From NCBI RefSeq assembly GCF_022201045.2, contig NC_068558.1:6787501-6851500 (forward strand): a stretch of DNA of 64,000 bases. Direction: 5' to 3'. Below are positions 22,851-35,648 of this stretch, piece after piece. The first letter of the stretch is position 1. The number at the start of each line of letters is the position of its first letter. The stretch comes from Citrus sinensis. Its lineage: Eukaryota > Streptophyta > Magnoliopsida > Sapindales > Rutaceae. Under the pieces are notes generated by a model, which made no database searches, was not told where the DNA came from, and worked only from the letters and a program-made list of their open reading frames with translations. A program made the position numbers and the translations under genes.

Positions 22851-25800
22851 TCACGAAGCAGGTGCATATTCTTGGATAGCTGTTGCAAGCTTATTACGAT
22901 CTTCCTCCGTTTTTGTTCTGATTAAGAAGGTACGTGCTGCAGCACTGCCATTATTGCCACCACCAGCATCATCACCCTACAGAACCCAAAGGAAGTTACT
23001 AACTATAAATTACATGATATTATTAGCATAAATGCTTTAACATATAACTTAAGGACCTTTGGTCCCAGATGAACCCAAAGGGCCTTAATGTTTGATCCTA
23101 AAATCTGCATAGGGAAGCCTTGTATTGCATCTGTAGTTGTTTGTCAGATCTAAACTAACCAACCAAAACAGTATAAATTAAATGCCAAAAAAAAAATCAT
23201 ATTAATATGATTTACCGAAGTATGAAATATTGCAACGATGGAATTCTTTTGTAAATTTGTCTTTATTCCTGGATAAAGCAAAGCGTTAAGCAGCACCCTT
23301 CCCACCTGCCGTAAATGAAAGGTTAATAAACGTGGAAGTATATGTTGAGTAAATAAAAATCATGCATGAACATCAAATAAAAACAAAAGAAGACGAAGAA
23401 AAATTAAAAAGAAAAAAACATGACACAACATGAGTTATAAAGTTATTACAGAAACAGGGGCAATGTCAGGAAAATGAGCAAAATGAGAGAATTTTCCTTA
23501 AGAAGGAATCTAAGATACCATGACAACACATAATTTTTCAACAGGAATAGACACATATTAGGAATAATTGTATTTTTAAATCACATTCTCTACAAGGAAT
23601 ATTGAATTGAAATATTATATCCAATCTAGTGGTGACGCCATTTTCTTTATTTTGCTGTTGCTTTTGTTCTCCACTAAATGTACCTCAAGAAAGACATTGC
23701 CTGAAGCTGTTGACTAATGATCTCTCCATTCAGTATTCTCCACCAACAATACATGCAAATGTAACAATTAAATATTTCCCCTTGAAATCCATCACTTAAA
23801 AGAAATGACTCATATTGTCTTTCTAATTTAATGAAAAACAATTAGCCAGATAATGGAGACGGTACATTAATGTCACTGGATTTCAGGGCAATTAAATTGA
23901 CGATCATCAAGTTTTAGAAATCCGATGCCCCCAGGGGCCTGGCTGAGTAGATTTCTTACAGTTTCATTTGACTGGTCACCCCTTAAAAAAAAAAAAGTTT
24001 AGAAATGCAGTTGACATTCTGCGCAATTCCCCAAGCCGTAAACATAAGTACCTTGATTTCAGTCTCCATATTCTTAAATCTATCACTCTAAAAAACAGAA
24101 ATAATAAGCAGGAGCAAATTTATAGTTAACTGAACAAGCTGTCACACAAAATTAATTTCACACAACAAAATATATAAAAGAGGGAACATACATCATTTCG
24201 AACAAGAATTGTTGGCTTGGACTCTTTTGTACCCTTGCTGATACCCTCTTTGCATTTTATGGAAAGCTGCCCTGTGCCTCTATCTTTCCACGTGTCTTTA
24301 TCAGCAGGATCACTCGACTGAACATATAATACAAATAAAAAGAAAAAGATATAGCTGTGAATAAGCTTAAGAAAAAATTATCTCTTGAGAAGGGTAAGAA
24401 TAAACACCATGTATCTGGCACTTCGAGGCATAACATTGTATAGGTTTTCACAAGAAAATACCTTGACATAAAGTTTGCACTTGACTTCATGGACTACAAT
24501 AATGCCCTTCTCTTCTGACTTCTTCAGAGATGGGCTACTAGGCTGCGGTACTTCATCTTCTGATAATCCAAAAACAGGGCATTAATTATGCTTGTGAAAG
24601 GAGAAAGAAATTCCCGGTCAATAAAGAAATATTTATAAAATTATCCATTGTAGAATTCATGGTTCTGTGAAGGTACAAGCTGTCAACATAAAAAAGGAGA
24701 AGACATCATAAAAACTGAGACCCTGAACCAGAGAATAAAACCATAAACAAAGGAAAAGCAACTCTACTACAACTGATTTCTTTTTTCTTTTTTTGATAAA
24801 TACTACAACTGATTTCAGTAACACAAGAAGTCAGAAGTCACAAAGGCAGGAAGCTCAATTACATCAATTCTCGGAAACCAAAGGCACAGTGCCAAGATGG
24901 TAAAAACAACCAACCAACAAAGTTTCATTACTGAATCTGCCATTCCTTCATAAAATCATTTTGATCTAAACAACTTAATCAGAAGAATAATGTGAGTATT
25001 TGCAACCTTATGAAGAGAAAAAGATTATCAAATATGTCATGCAAGTGAGTGTGAAAATGCACAAATGGTTTAATGAAGTGATGGGTTTAACAAATCAAAT
25101 AAAAAATATACATGCATACATTTATGTATGTATTAAAAAAAAAAAATCAACTCACCACCATCAGCGTCATTCAAATCATTACTGTTTTGGAGAAGCGAGC
25201 TTTGATTTCCTGGAACAAAAATATTGAAGCAGCACCACTAGAAATCATATAATCTCCCCAAAAAAAGCAAATGCAATCAAACGTCAAACACATTACTCCT
25301 TCATTTGTATGTTTCAAATTGAACAATCAAACCACACCCTACTAAATTATCATCCTTTTCTAGTTTAGTGTTAAAACCAGAGAAGGCAGATAATCTAGCA
25401 AATAGTGCAGAGATCATTGTAAACAATCCGTTATGGATTATTCCAGATTTTACCATAACCTATTATAAAGTGTTTCCACCTTTATTATTCAACTAAAACT
25501 ACTTTCCATATCATCTAGAGAATACACATGTAGGAATACAAAAATTTAATAACGCAAATCATCTAAGTACAAAAGAGAACACTTACCAAAGAAAACAGGC
25601 GTTTGACTGTTGGAGACAGCTCCAGAGCTCCATGAAGCTGCACTGTTGGAGATTAGAGAACTCCCTGAGGTTGCATTGTCGGAGAATAGAGAACTTCCTG
25701 AAGTGCCATTGCTGGAAAATAGTGAACTTCCTGAAGTTGATTTGTTGGAGAACAGTCCAGAGCTCCCTGAAGCTGCATTGTTAGAGAATAGTCCAGAGCT

Positions 25801-28166
25801 CCCTGAAACTGCATTGCTGGAGAACAGTCCAGAACTCCCTGAGGCTGAATTGCTGGAGAACAGTCCAGAGCCTCCTGAAGCTGAATTGTTGGAGAATATT
25901 CCAGAGGTCCCAGAAGCTGCACTGCTGAAGAATATTCCAGAGCTCCCTGTAGCTGAACTGCTAGAGAGGAGTCCAAAGCTCCCAGAAGTTGCAAAGCTTG
26001 TGGTTGTAGTTACCGGAGTAAATGTTTTCTCCTGAGATGATTTTACATCATTAATCTTGATTTCAGTTTCTAATTTCTTTTCCTTTGCAAAAGGTTCGGC
26101 AGCAGATGAATTTCCTGCTTTTAAAGTATTTGCTTTGAGCCAGTCGACAACATCACGGAACTTCTCCTGCAAAGGGTCAAAGTTGCACATGAATGGAGTT
26201 AGAAAATCAAACATAATGTCTTCACTTACATTAGATCATATACGGACAGAGTATTGACTAGAGGCTAATTTTAAAAACAATAATGAGCATGAGCATTTCA
26301 AATCACATTTTCCCCTGAAAAGGTACTTAAAACATTATTTTATTGAGAAAATGGCCTTAAAATTGGCTGTTAACTAAATCACAGCTAATATTATATTGTT
26401 CATCATTTTGCAGATCCTTATCACTGTGGCGAGGTATGTCCTAAGCAAATATGCTTGATTGCTAGTTTGCTACACAAGTTATCCATAAAACAATTACTAG
26501 AAACTAAACCAATTCAGTTTGCAAACCAAGGGGATATATATTAACACTTTCCAAATGTGCCAAGAGTTTGCCAGAAATTACCATTATCTTTGAAGCATGA
26601 GCTAAGTAGTCTTGAACTCCATCTTCCCAAAGTTCATCAGGGTGGTTCTTCAATTGTGTTTGCACCCAACTATTCATGAAAAAAAAAAGGTTACGTATTC
26701 AACTGTCCAAAGATTTCCATATGACATAGTCATGAGGGAAAGAAATAATAACGAATCAAAGTCCGCAATTTCTAGGACAAAAACAAGGAAATTAAACTAA
26801 ACTACTAAAGACCAAAATACAAATTTATTACTCTACAAATACAGTACAATATATTTTTTTTCTTGAAAAAAAAAAATATAAGCTAGTTTAAATATGAAAT
26901 ATAAGACAACATACACAATAAATTTGACGAACGTATTAGTAGTACACGCAAGTGACCTCATGAGCTAGTCAATACCAACCACACGAGGAGAGAGAGGGGG
27001 GGGGGGAGGGGAAGAATAACATACTACTCAATGGAAGTGCAGTTTATGAAATAGGGAAATAAGGAAGGGAGATAAAGAAACAGACCTAGCGAATTGGGTA
27101 TTGAGCGCACTGACATGCTGTCGAGACGACTCAGCGCGTTGCATATCCAATGGTTCTGTTGTCATTGACTGTTGTTGAGATGGCTCAGCCCTGTGAACAT
27201 CAAACAGGGATCCTTCCATTATTCTTTTATTTCCAAACTGCATCAACATTGAAAAGTTTACAATAAGTCTTCACATGATAGTAGACATATCAAAAACATG
27301 CAAAATATGCACCCAAGACTAACATGAGAGAATTCAAATATCATTTACCAGAACTTGAATAGTTCTCTGGAAGCCAAAGCTCCATTGTGCGACAGTTCAA
27401 AGGGCATTGTGGATATTGTAAGAAGCATTTGAATGTTGTAACAACCAATAGAACAGAGTTCATGCACAACTAAGTCTTGATCCTAATTATTTCAGCTTCC
27501 ACTTGCATTAAGCCACCAAATAACAAATAACTAGATTCTTAGATCTCCTCATTTGCAGTAAAGAAGATAAAAAGAAAACCCCATAAATGCAACTATGCAA
27601 GGTTCTCTGAATTCTAACAAAGATAGCCAATTCCAACATAAGCTAAATTCCAAAATCCTCAAACCAAGATTTTCCATAACCTAAATTCATTAAAAAAAAA
27701 AAGAAAAAAAGAAGAAGCACCATGTAAGTTCACATGATTATAGATTTTCATAACTAGTACTCAAATAACTCGATTCACCATGTTACTCAACAACTTTCCA
27801 GATAAATTAAGCTGACAATGCCAAAATAATTTGAAATTTTCAATATTTCTGAGTTTACATTGTTTTGAATTTAATAAACTAAAAACCAACCAGCTATATA
27901 CATTGATCATAATGAATAAGCTAGGCAATTTAAGCAATGTTTTCAATTTAAAATTAAAAAAAATCAATAAACCTACTCCAGTAAAGCTTAATTGAGTGGA
28001 AATTATTGCTGTCAAACCTCATAATTTCAATAAATACGCAAAACGGAATAATAAATAGCTTAGGGCTTATAATGAATGCGGAAACAAAAAAAAAAAAAGA
28101 ACTTACAGCTGAGTCGTTCGTGTCCTTGGCCGAATCCGACATGGCGAGACGTTTCGTTCCTCTCAT
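22851..28166 (-). CDS. NUP50: NUP50-like nucleoporin with RanBP1 domain (9 exons, 457 aa)
   Basis: A nuclear-pore/Ran-binding protein expected at the nuclear basket. Exons (5' to 3'): 28166-28107, 27237-27086, 26669-26582, 26166-25587, 25209-25156, 24559-24462, 24317-24192, 23305-23216, 22976-22851. All junctions are GT-AG and keep phase; the stop is TGA. The N-terminal ~130 aa include FASWVQTQLKNHPDELWEDG and a short helical DVVDWLKAN block. The middle exon 4 encodes about 10-11 copies of a 12-aa Ser/Gly repeat (SSGLFSNNAASG type). The C-terminal ~145 aa are a RanBP1/PH-like domain: VVHEVKCKLYVK, DTWKDRGTGQLSIK, TILVRNDVGRVLLNALLYPG, then an Ile-rich end and EEDRNKLATAIQEY. RanBP1-type domains bind RanGTP, supporting a transport role. 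The repeats are poor in the Phe-Gly pairs usual in nucleoporins. Confidence 0.88.
25610..25995 (-). repeat. ~36-bp coding tandem repeats in the nucleoporin
   Basis: Exon 4 contains about 10-11 units of 33-39 bp encoding variants of SGSSGLFSxNxA. The units are alike enough that all three frames of parts of the opposite strand stay open, which produces long false antisense frames. Copy-number variation between alleles is likely in such arrays. Confidence 0.85.
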
Positions 28167-29244
28167 GATTTATTATTTATTTTTCGTAATGGAACTTTAT
28201 TAATTTTAAAGAGAAACAAAATGAAGCTGCAACGGGTAAATTTAGGGTTTTGGTTTGAATTTTCTTATTGCTTATATTTGAGGCTACTGCCTGTTGGTAC
28301 AAAAAAAGAGAAGGGTGAATTTTTTTTTTTTTTTTTTAATTTGGGTAGTAAATTAATGAAATATGGGAGAATTGTGACCGTTGGATCAAGTGGGGAACTA
28401 AACATTTAATTGGGACCGTTTAACGAAGAGGCTGCCATCATTTGTTTGTATTTTTTAGACATGGGCCACGTGCTGTTGTGATGAGGTTGCCCAAGCTCAT
28501 TGGGCCCACCATTATATGCAATTGGGCCTGCTTTTTTATCCGAAAGATGCAGAGTGATAAACATCTAAATTGTAATTAACTTTGGTTTTTTTTTTATATT
28601 AAATAAAATACAAGCATAATCTAATGGTGCAGACTGCAGAGTGATAACTGATAAACATCTAAAATGTAATTAATTCTGGTTTCTTATATTAAATAAAAAA
28701 AAACAAGTATAATCTACTGGCACACTGCAAAATTAATTAAGGTTAGTCATCAAAATCTTTAATGATTATTATTTCAAAAGTTACCAAACTCTCACGCATT
28801 CATGTTCTTAATTTTGGAGCAATTTTAGTATGTATATGTGCGTGCGTGCGTGGGTGGGGTTCGCGCACATGATCATGACGTGTTTGTTATGTCCCTGCAA
28901 ATTTAGAACGGAGTTTTCTCGCCAACTTTCGCAACGACACTCACTCCCGTGCGGAGTCACACGAGTCACTTCCCCTGTTTTCTTGCACAAAATTGGAAAT
29001 GTATTCAATTGATGCATGTGGTCACTGTAACTAAATTGAATTACCAATTTTTCAAAAGAATGTAAATTCATTAGCAACAAAGAACTTTACATTGCAAATA
29101 GCTATTATTGCCTCTGCTTCTTTGCTGAAATTCTACTTCTATGCCATGGATGTACTAGAAGACCAACGAAATGAAATGAAAGTTCAAAAATAAAATATAT
29201 AAAAAAAAAAAGACAGAGAAAAAACAAATAGACCTTTGTATAGT
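28167..29244. other. Promoter region of NUP50-like gene and 3' flank of UTR2
   Basis: No gene seen. A poly(T) tract lies at about 28321-28338. A direct duplication at 28549-28627 and 28636-28722 (offset 87 bp, starting GCAGAGTGATAA, containing ttatattaaataaaa and aagtataatcta variants) is the only structure noted. Confidence 0.5.
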
Positions 29245-31919
29245 TTATACTAAGGGTTGTTTCTCTTCAACTTCTCCGTTTGTTTCAACCAAGCTTTTCT
29301 CTTCTGGCTCAGGGGACTTCCTGCGCTTGACATTGTTGTGTGAGTTTGGTCTGTTGTTGGCAGGGGCTTTATTTTCTGGCAACATCTTCAATATGATTCC
29401 CATGGCAATGAGCAGAAGCCCAGTTCCATGCTGTTCGGTTAATGGCTTTGTAAATATCAAGTATGAAAGAAACAGTGTGACTGCCTTTCTAGCAGTGGTT
29501 ATCTGCAAGTGAATGCAAAAGTAAGATCCAACAATTAGAGGTTTTTGAAAACAAAAAAAAAAAATTCAACATGAGATCCAATAATATACGGTGTTGTCAT
29601 TTTCAACGATGTTCAGATGGTTCTATTTGGAGAACAAATGTAGTGTGACCATAAAATGTTAGGAATGCTATCGTAACAAGAAAATATCAGATGAAAACAG
29701 GGAACAAGGTGAACATAATCGAAATCTTCATATGCCTTTATAGAGCATTTTGCAATGCAGTTTGGCGATCAACATAACAGAATCATTTCAAATCCTGTTG
29801 ATGAAGTAGATATTTAGATAAGCAGATAGAAGATGCACTTACCATGGCAGTGGTAGCAGCTCCAAAAAGGGCAATGAGAGACAAAACAGACACCTGACCC
29901 ACAAATGTGGCCATGGCTTCAAATACTAACACCCCATATACATATAGATGCTGCAATACATTGAAACAAAAAGTGGAATTATTACTAAAGACACAAACTA
30001 AATACATTGTAGGAATTGAAACCTGATTCTAAAAACAGAAGTAAAAGCAGACAATGGCAAAGCAGACGTATTAATATTCCTAGGTGACTTTGACAAGGAT
30101 CCCACCAATGTAACAACAGATATGAGTTGCAAAAGACAAAAAGAGAGAAAGAAAACACAGACAATGATCAGTACAAATAAAAATAATGGATCAGCTTCAT
30201 TTGTCACTAAACGATTAATTAATCTGATGGGCCAACTGTAGTACTCCTAAGACCAGCCAAAAAAAAAAAGAAAAAAAGAAAAAAGGGGACCAGCAGAAAA
30301 TATTCCTGCTTGACCAAGTTGGAATATAGTATTAAGCATTAAATAAACTAAAGTAGTAGACATTCTACCAGATCATTGACTTTCCCCCCCAAAAAAAAAA
30401 TTCATTTAGGCCGGCTTTCTTTATTATAAAATTCACATTGAATAAACCTCTCCGAGGAGAAGAAGCAAAAGAAGAGAGAAAGAGAAGGAAAAAGGAAATA
30501 ATAAATATATCGAAAGGAAATGTTCTTTACTTGTGAACATGAATTCCAGGCCCTAACAAGCTCTCCTGTTAGAATCATCGGTACAAGTAAAAAAGGCAAA
30601 CCAACTACTGTAGAGCAAAACAGCATCTCCATCTGTCAAAGAAATATTAGAAATCAATAACAAGAGAAAGAAGATACATTTTTGTGACAAATTATTTTTG
30701 TATTCATATGCTAATTGTAAATGATGTTTGATCACCTGAGTTGTGTCAGGATTCACTGTAAAAATTGCTTCTTGCAAATTTCCCAGAAAGGAATCCATAA
30801 CCAAAGCACCGGAAATCATTAGGACACCGATCAAACTAAAATTCGGAGAAGTTTGGGCATCCGCCATAGTGAAAAGTATCAGACCAAAAACAAGAAGCAG
30901 GGCAGCGACATATTCATGAGCAGGATACTTCCTTCTCAAGCCAGGAATAAAGGCCCCCATTATCATCACCGGCAGTACCTAAATTCTCAAATCACATGAG
31001 CTCTCATAAGATATAAAGTAAACCACAAGCAACCAAATATGCATCTCATACTCACACATTCCCTAATGCAAATTGCAAAGAGTACAATAAAGGTTTAAAC
31101 TTGACAAAGACAGCAATAACAAAAAGTTTTAAACTCTATCTATAAATTTACCTTTGTAGATTTGAACATGATCTGTGCCGGATAATTAAGAAAGGCCAAG
31201 GACCCCTTGGTTAATCCATGAGAACCCATTAATACCGCTGAGAGTTTCACATAAGTCTTCCACGGATTCACCATCTGCTTGGTGGTGAAACCTTGCAAGT
31301 ATATGAGTACCAAGTACACAAATCCTTGCACAAAAGTGAAATACCAGCCATAGCTGCAAAAATCAAATATTTAAGTAAGCAAACAAACCAAAAATGTTAA
31401 AGTAGCAACACCATTGCGAATTTTATACCTAAATTGAAGCCGATTGTATACATATTCCTGAAAATCAAACAAATGAATATGTAACTAATCAGATAATAAA
31501 CGCAAATGATTTAATTATGACATGGATATAAGAATTCAATACGAATAAAACAGTAAACTAAGAACAAGAGAAATGACAATTCCATTTCTTTTATTTTCCA
31601 AATTTTCTCAGGATCCAAACAGAGAGCTGGGCAGCAAAATCAAACACATGCAAGATTAATAACTCAAACAAAAAAACATAGCCAGTTCAAAAAAAAAAAA
31701 AAGAAAGAAAAGTTTCCCACAAAATATATAAATCAAATTTAAACCCTCAGAGAAATGGGAAATTAAAAAAAAAAAAAAAGAGGTAAAACAAACCTCACAA
31801 ATGCCATTAACAAGGTAGCCAAAGAAGAAGCCAGAAGAGCAGATGAGGAATTGCTGCCACCTGGATCGATCAGAAAGAGAGATACCGAACAGAGACCTTG
31901 CTTGCTCTTCGTGCCTCAT
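29245..31919 (-). CDS. UTR2: UTR2-type UDP-galactose/UDP-glucose transporter (7 exons, 355 aa)
   Basis: A nucleotide-sugar transporter of the SLC35B family, expected in ER or Golgi membranes to import UDP-sugars for glycosylation. Exons: 31919-31794, 31457-31429, 31353-31152, 30978-30736, 30632-30531, 29950-29843, 29502-29245, all GT-AG and in phase; stop TAA. The protein opens with the conserved [20 protein letters not shown]. It continues with about ten hydrophobic helices and the family blocks [64 protein letters not shown] and [10 protein letters not shown]. The hydrophilic tail is charged and lacks a KKxx signal. The ATG at 31919 fits the family N-terminus; frame upstream of it starts only at a TTG. 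Assignment is from recalled similarity to Arabidopsis UTR2. Confidence 0.92.
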
Positions 31920-33307
31920 CTTGTTAATGATCGTCCGATCAAGAATCAATCAAAAAACAACCAGGAAAAAAAAAAAAAAAACAAGAAGTCTATCAAGATT
32001 GCTTGCAGTAGCGGTGCTGCATGGCGTTCCTGTATTTAATATTATATTTTATGAGTAGTAGCGAATTTGGTTAAAAAGAAAGGTTGGTTTCGTAACATCA
32101 AGAAGAAAAGTATCGAAACGATAATCTAAGTTAAATATGATATAAAATAATTTTATTAACGGAGGTTGCCGGGTGTTTGTGCGATTTTGAGCTTGAAACT
32201 AGGGGGTTTTTAAGACTGGGGCAAATTCATTCGAGAGTCACGACGCGTTTGGTGGTTTCCAAGAAAAGTTTCTTCCCGGTTTTCATTTTCTCGCGAAAAT
32301 GTTGTTGAAAAGGAAAATTTTACTAGGATTTCGCTTTGATGTTTCACAAAAATTTCCAATCTCATCACATTGGGGAAAGAGGCCTGTCTAAGTCTAACCC
32401 TTCCATCTTAATTTGACAAGTGTAAAGTACTAATCCTCTCTCTTTTCAGTAATTGTGAATTTTATTTATTTTTTTAAATAATAGTGAACTTCGATTAATT
32501 AAAATTAATGATAAGTGTGGAAAAATTTGTTTACATTTGTCAAATTCATATTAGCTGCCTGATCGTAAGACTCTTTCCATTTGGTTAAAGTTGTCATTGG
32601 AGAAATTTACAATTTTTTTCTCCTTAATTTGGACATATATAATATATTCATCTAAAATAATTGAAACAATTTAATCTATGGGTGATAAAACATATATTTA
32701 ATTTACTTTATAAAAAAATCTCGAGTGCTCTTAAAATATTTTTTTTCACTTTTTATTACAGGTACATGAAAAGGTATAATCTAAATGAGGTTGGTTTATC
32801 AAATTATAATTCTCTTTTCATTTGGATATAATTATTATCAAATAAGTATGTAATTTTTTTAATTTTGATAGTCAATATTTAATAACTTCACCTAAAAAAT
32901 CTAAAATGTTTGAATAATCCATAAACGTAAAAGAGGGAAATCCAATTGTTGTTAAATAAATTGGTAACATTTACCCTCCCATTTAATCTTACAAAATAAG
33001 CATATAATGCGATCATATATAACATTATTCAGGTTTATATTGTTTTTCAATAAGATTGCCGCTGTTTATGCATATGGTTAAAGAGTATTATGGTTAAAGA
33101 GTTTAGTATAATCTACTCAACTCATTTTTAATAACTCGCGAGATATTGGACGTAATGAACTCGTGAGTAGTTTCAAGTTTGATATCATTTATTCATTTGC
33201 ACGGCTTCTCATGCCATGCCGCGTGTCAAATTGACTCCTTACAAACAGGCCATGGCTGGCAATATGACCAGTAGAGTGTTGTTGATGGTATAGAGACCGA
33301 CCTGCTG

Positions 33308-33579
33308 ACCGAATTTGCTAACATAATGGAAAACGACACCGTTTTTGTCTGGCTCTCATTTACTCTCTTTAAAATTTTTAAAAAAAAGTGCAATATTGAA
33401 AATAAATTAACCCATACATGTAAATGAAAGTTGGGAACAAGAAAATAATGGTGGTTTGCTTATGCTAGATCTATGTGAGGGGGTATCAACTTATTTTGAA
33501 TATTACACGTGTTTATTAGTTGTGAACGAAAGTCAACCAAAAATAGGACCGTTTTGCTATTTTGTCAGCAAATTCGGTT
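33308..33579. repeat. Short inverted-repeat pair, possible MITE
   Basis: accgaatttgctaacataat at 33308 is matched in inverted orientation by about 33547-33579 (reverse complement accgaatttgctgacaaaat, then agcaaaacgg). Arms are about 33 bp and the loop about 205 bp. No target duplication was identified. Confidence 0.4.
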
Positions 33580-33844
33580 TCTTACCTCTTTAGTGAAGTG
33601 AAAATTTAAAAATGTTTATAAAAAGAGTGATAGGTGACAGTTGATTGCTGATTTGAAGGCAAAATCTAAGCTGGAACGTAGTGTGCATTCCTTCTTTGGG
33701 TACTACGATGTCAATTGCGTTGAAGAATGGTTTATCATATTGGTGACGGATTGGTGGTCCGTTTAATGGGCCTAGGAAAAAAGGACTTCAACTATTAACT
33801 CAGCAGCATAATAGCTTTTAACGGCCCCATAAAATCTTTCTAGA

Positions 33845-34766
33845 GTTGGACTATTTGCACCCCTCTAACCTTCTCATAAAACTCCTTTTTCCAGTTATAT
33901 TGATTTTTTTTTTGATTTTTTTTAAATACACTTCTAATTTTTTATTATTAAAGCTCAAAATGGTATTGTGCCATTTTTCATTTCTTTGCAATCTTATTAT
34001 TACACCATACACAAATTAAAAATATTATGGGTGATGAATTTTTTAATGTCAGCCATCAACTGAAATTACACATATTTTACATTATAACTTGAAAGCAATC
34101 TCAAATATAAAAATATTCAATCAATGAGAAATATGAAAAAAAGAGTTTATTGTTATAAATTTGTAGAACTTATTTTAATTAAGTAAGAAGCAACGGGTAG
34201 AAAGAGAGAGAGAGAGGGAGATTAAGAGATTGATTATGAATGCAAGTAATTTGTTAGGGAAAAAATATATGTGTGTTTAATTCTTATTTGTCCTTAACTA
34301 TAATTTTATTTGAAGTGGAGTTTTACAATGGCTTCATTCATCTCTATAACACCTCTTTTGAATGTTATTTATTAAAATATTTTCAGTTTAATTGAAAAAA
34401 TAAATGTATTTTTTTAAATTAACTATCTTCTCATAAAATTTTATCTAAAAAATTATTTTTAATTTGCATAAAAATAATAAAATATTAAACTTTATCTTAA
34501 TTTTTTTTCTTATTGTATAATTTTTATCTTCATAACTCTAAACTCTTATAATTTTCTCTAAAAATATTTTTAATTAAGATTTAAAATATAAATATAAATT
34601 ATGAAATGAGATGCGTTTAAAAAGTTTGTTAAAGAATAATTTATCCATGTGTTTAACTGAATTTTCATTCAAAATAAATTAATTAATTTGCGTTAGGTTA
34701 TTTAAGTAATTTCAATTAAAAAGGAGTGTTATGAGAAATTTTGAGGGGGGTGTCAAAGCCTAGTCT
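33845..34766. mobile_element. Possible old MULE/TIR element
   Basis: The left end (gactatttgcacccctctaa then cttctcataaaactccttttt) matches the reverse complement of the right end at about 34720-34766 (gctttgacacccccctcaaa then tttctcataacactccttttt). The ~920-bp element has no coding content. No target duplication was clear, so boundaries are approximate. Confidence 0.5.
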
Positions 34767-35648
34767 AATTGAATTGATCCTGGGCCGGATTACATCACAT
34801 TTGATTCTGGTCCTTGATTCAATAAGGGACTGCATTAGTGGATCCAGGAAAAATGGTTTGGGCTATGATAATGTTGCTAACAGTAAAACACGTTTAAAAA
34901 ATGCTAAGAATTTGGAGCCGCACTGAACAGTTTTGTATTAAGCTGTATCATAACCACTATTATAATGATTATATTATAAATTACCGGCATTTATCACTAG
35001 CATTGAGCCGCACATTTTATTAAAAATCAAACAAAAATACCAAAGACATAACAATAATATAATCATGAATTAAAGTAGAAATCTTAACATAAAAATATAT
35101 AAAAAAAAAAAAGATCAACAAGAAATATGAGAGAGTTCAAGAAATTTGCTGTGCAAACCGAAGCTAACATGAATGTGCCAAACGTGACTTAAAACTGCCA
35201 CCAAAACAATAGTCCCGTGGTGAACTGGTGTTGTTTACAAAGTTGAGGATGTTACGAAGGGTCTCGATAGCAAATCATTCTCTCAATAATTGGGAGATAA
35301 AGTAGACATATACCTCGTTAGGTATGATTCTCGAGTCTACTTTTAATGATGGTGTAGTGTAACTATTTTTTTTTTTTTTTTAATTTTTGTTTGAAAGTTA
35401 CTAAGCTAATGAAGAGGAACAAGGAACCTCATCTATTCCCCTTGATATTTCAAAACTTCTTGAACCAATTACCAATATTCCCCCTAAGAAAGGAGAACAA
35501 ACTAAAATCTCTCCATTACAAAGCCTCGGGGTGGTATTAGTCATTCAAGCCAATTCTCTCCCCGCTTCAAAATGACTAAAAACAACCCCGAGATTTCCCA
35601 ATATTCTCACAGACTTTGTCGCAATTAGTCATCGCTCATCAAATAGAA

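Larger units (their letters stand above)
31920..35648. other. Gene-free AT-rich DNA with two weak inverted-repeat elements
   Basis: Contains the UTR2 promoter side and the 3' flank of the DUF4378 gene. Two inverted-repeat pairs are listed separately (33308-33579 and 33845-34766). An AG-rich microsatellite lies near 34203-34220. No coding exon was supported. Confidence 0.5.

Noticed and set aside
25610..26035. 141-aa antisense frame rich in SPELPEAALLEN repeats
   Set aside because: Opposite strand of the spliced nucleoporin exon; it stays open only because the coding repeat lacks stops in that frame.
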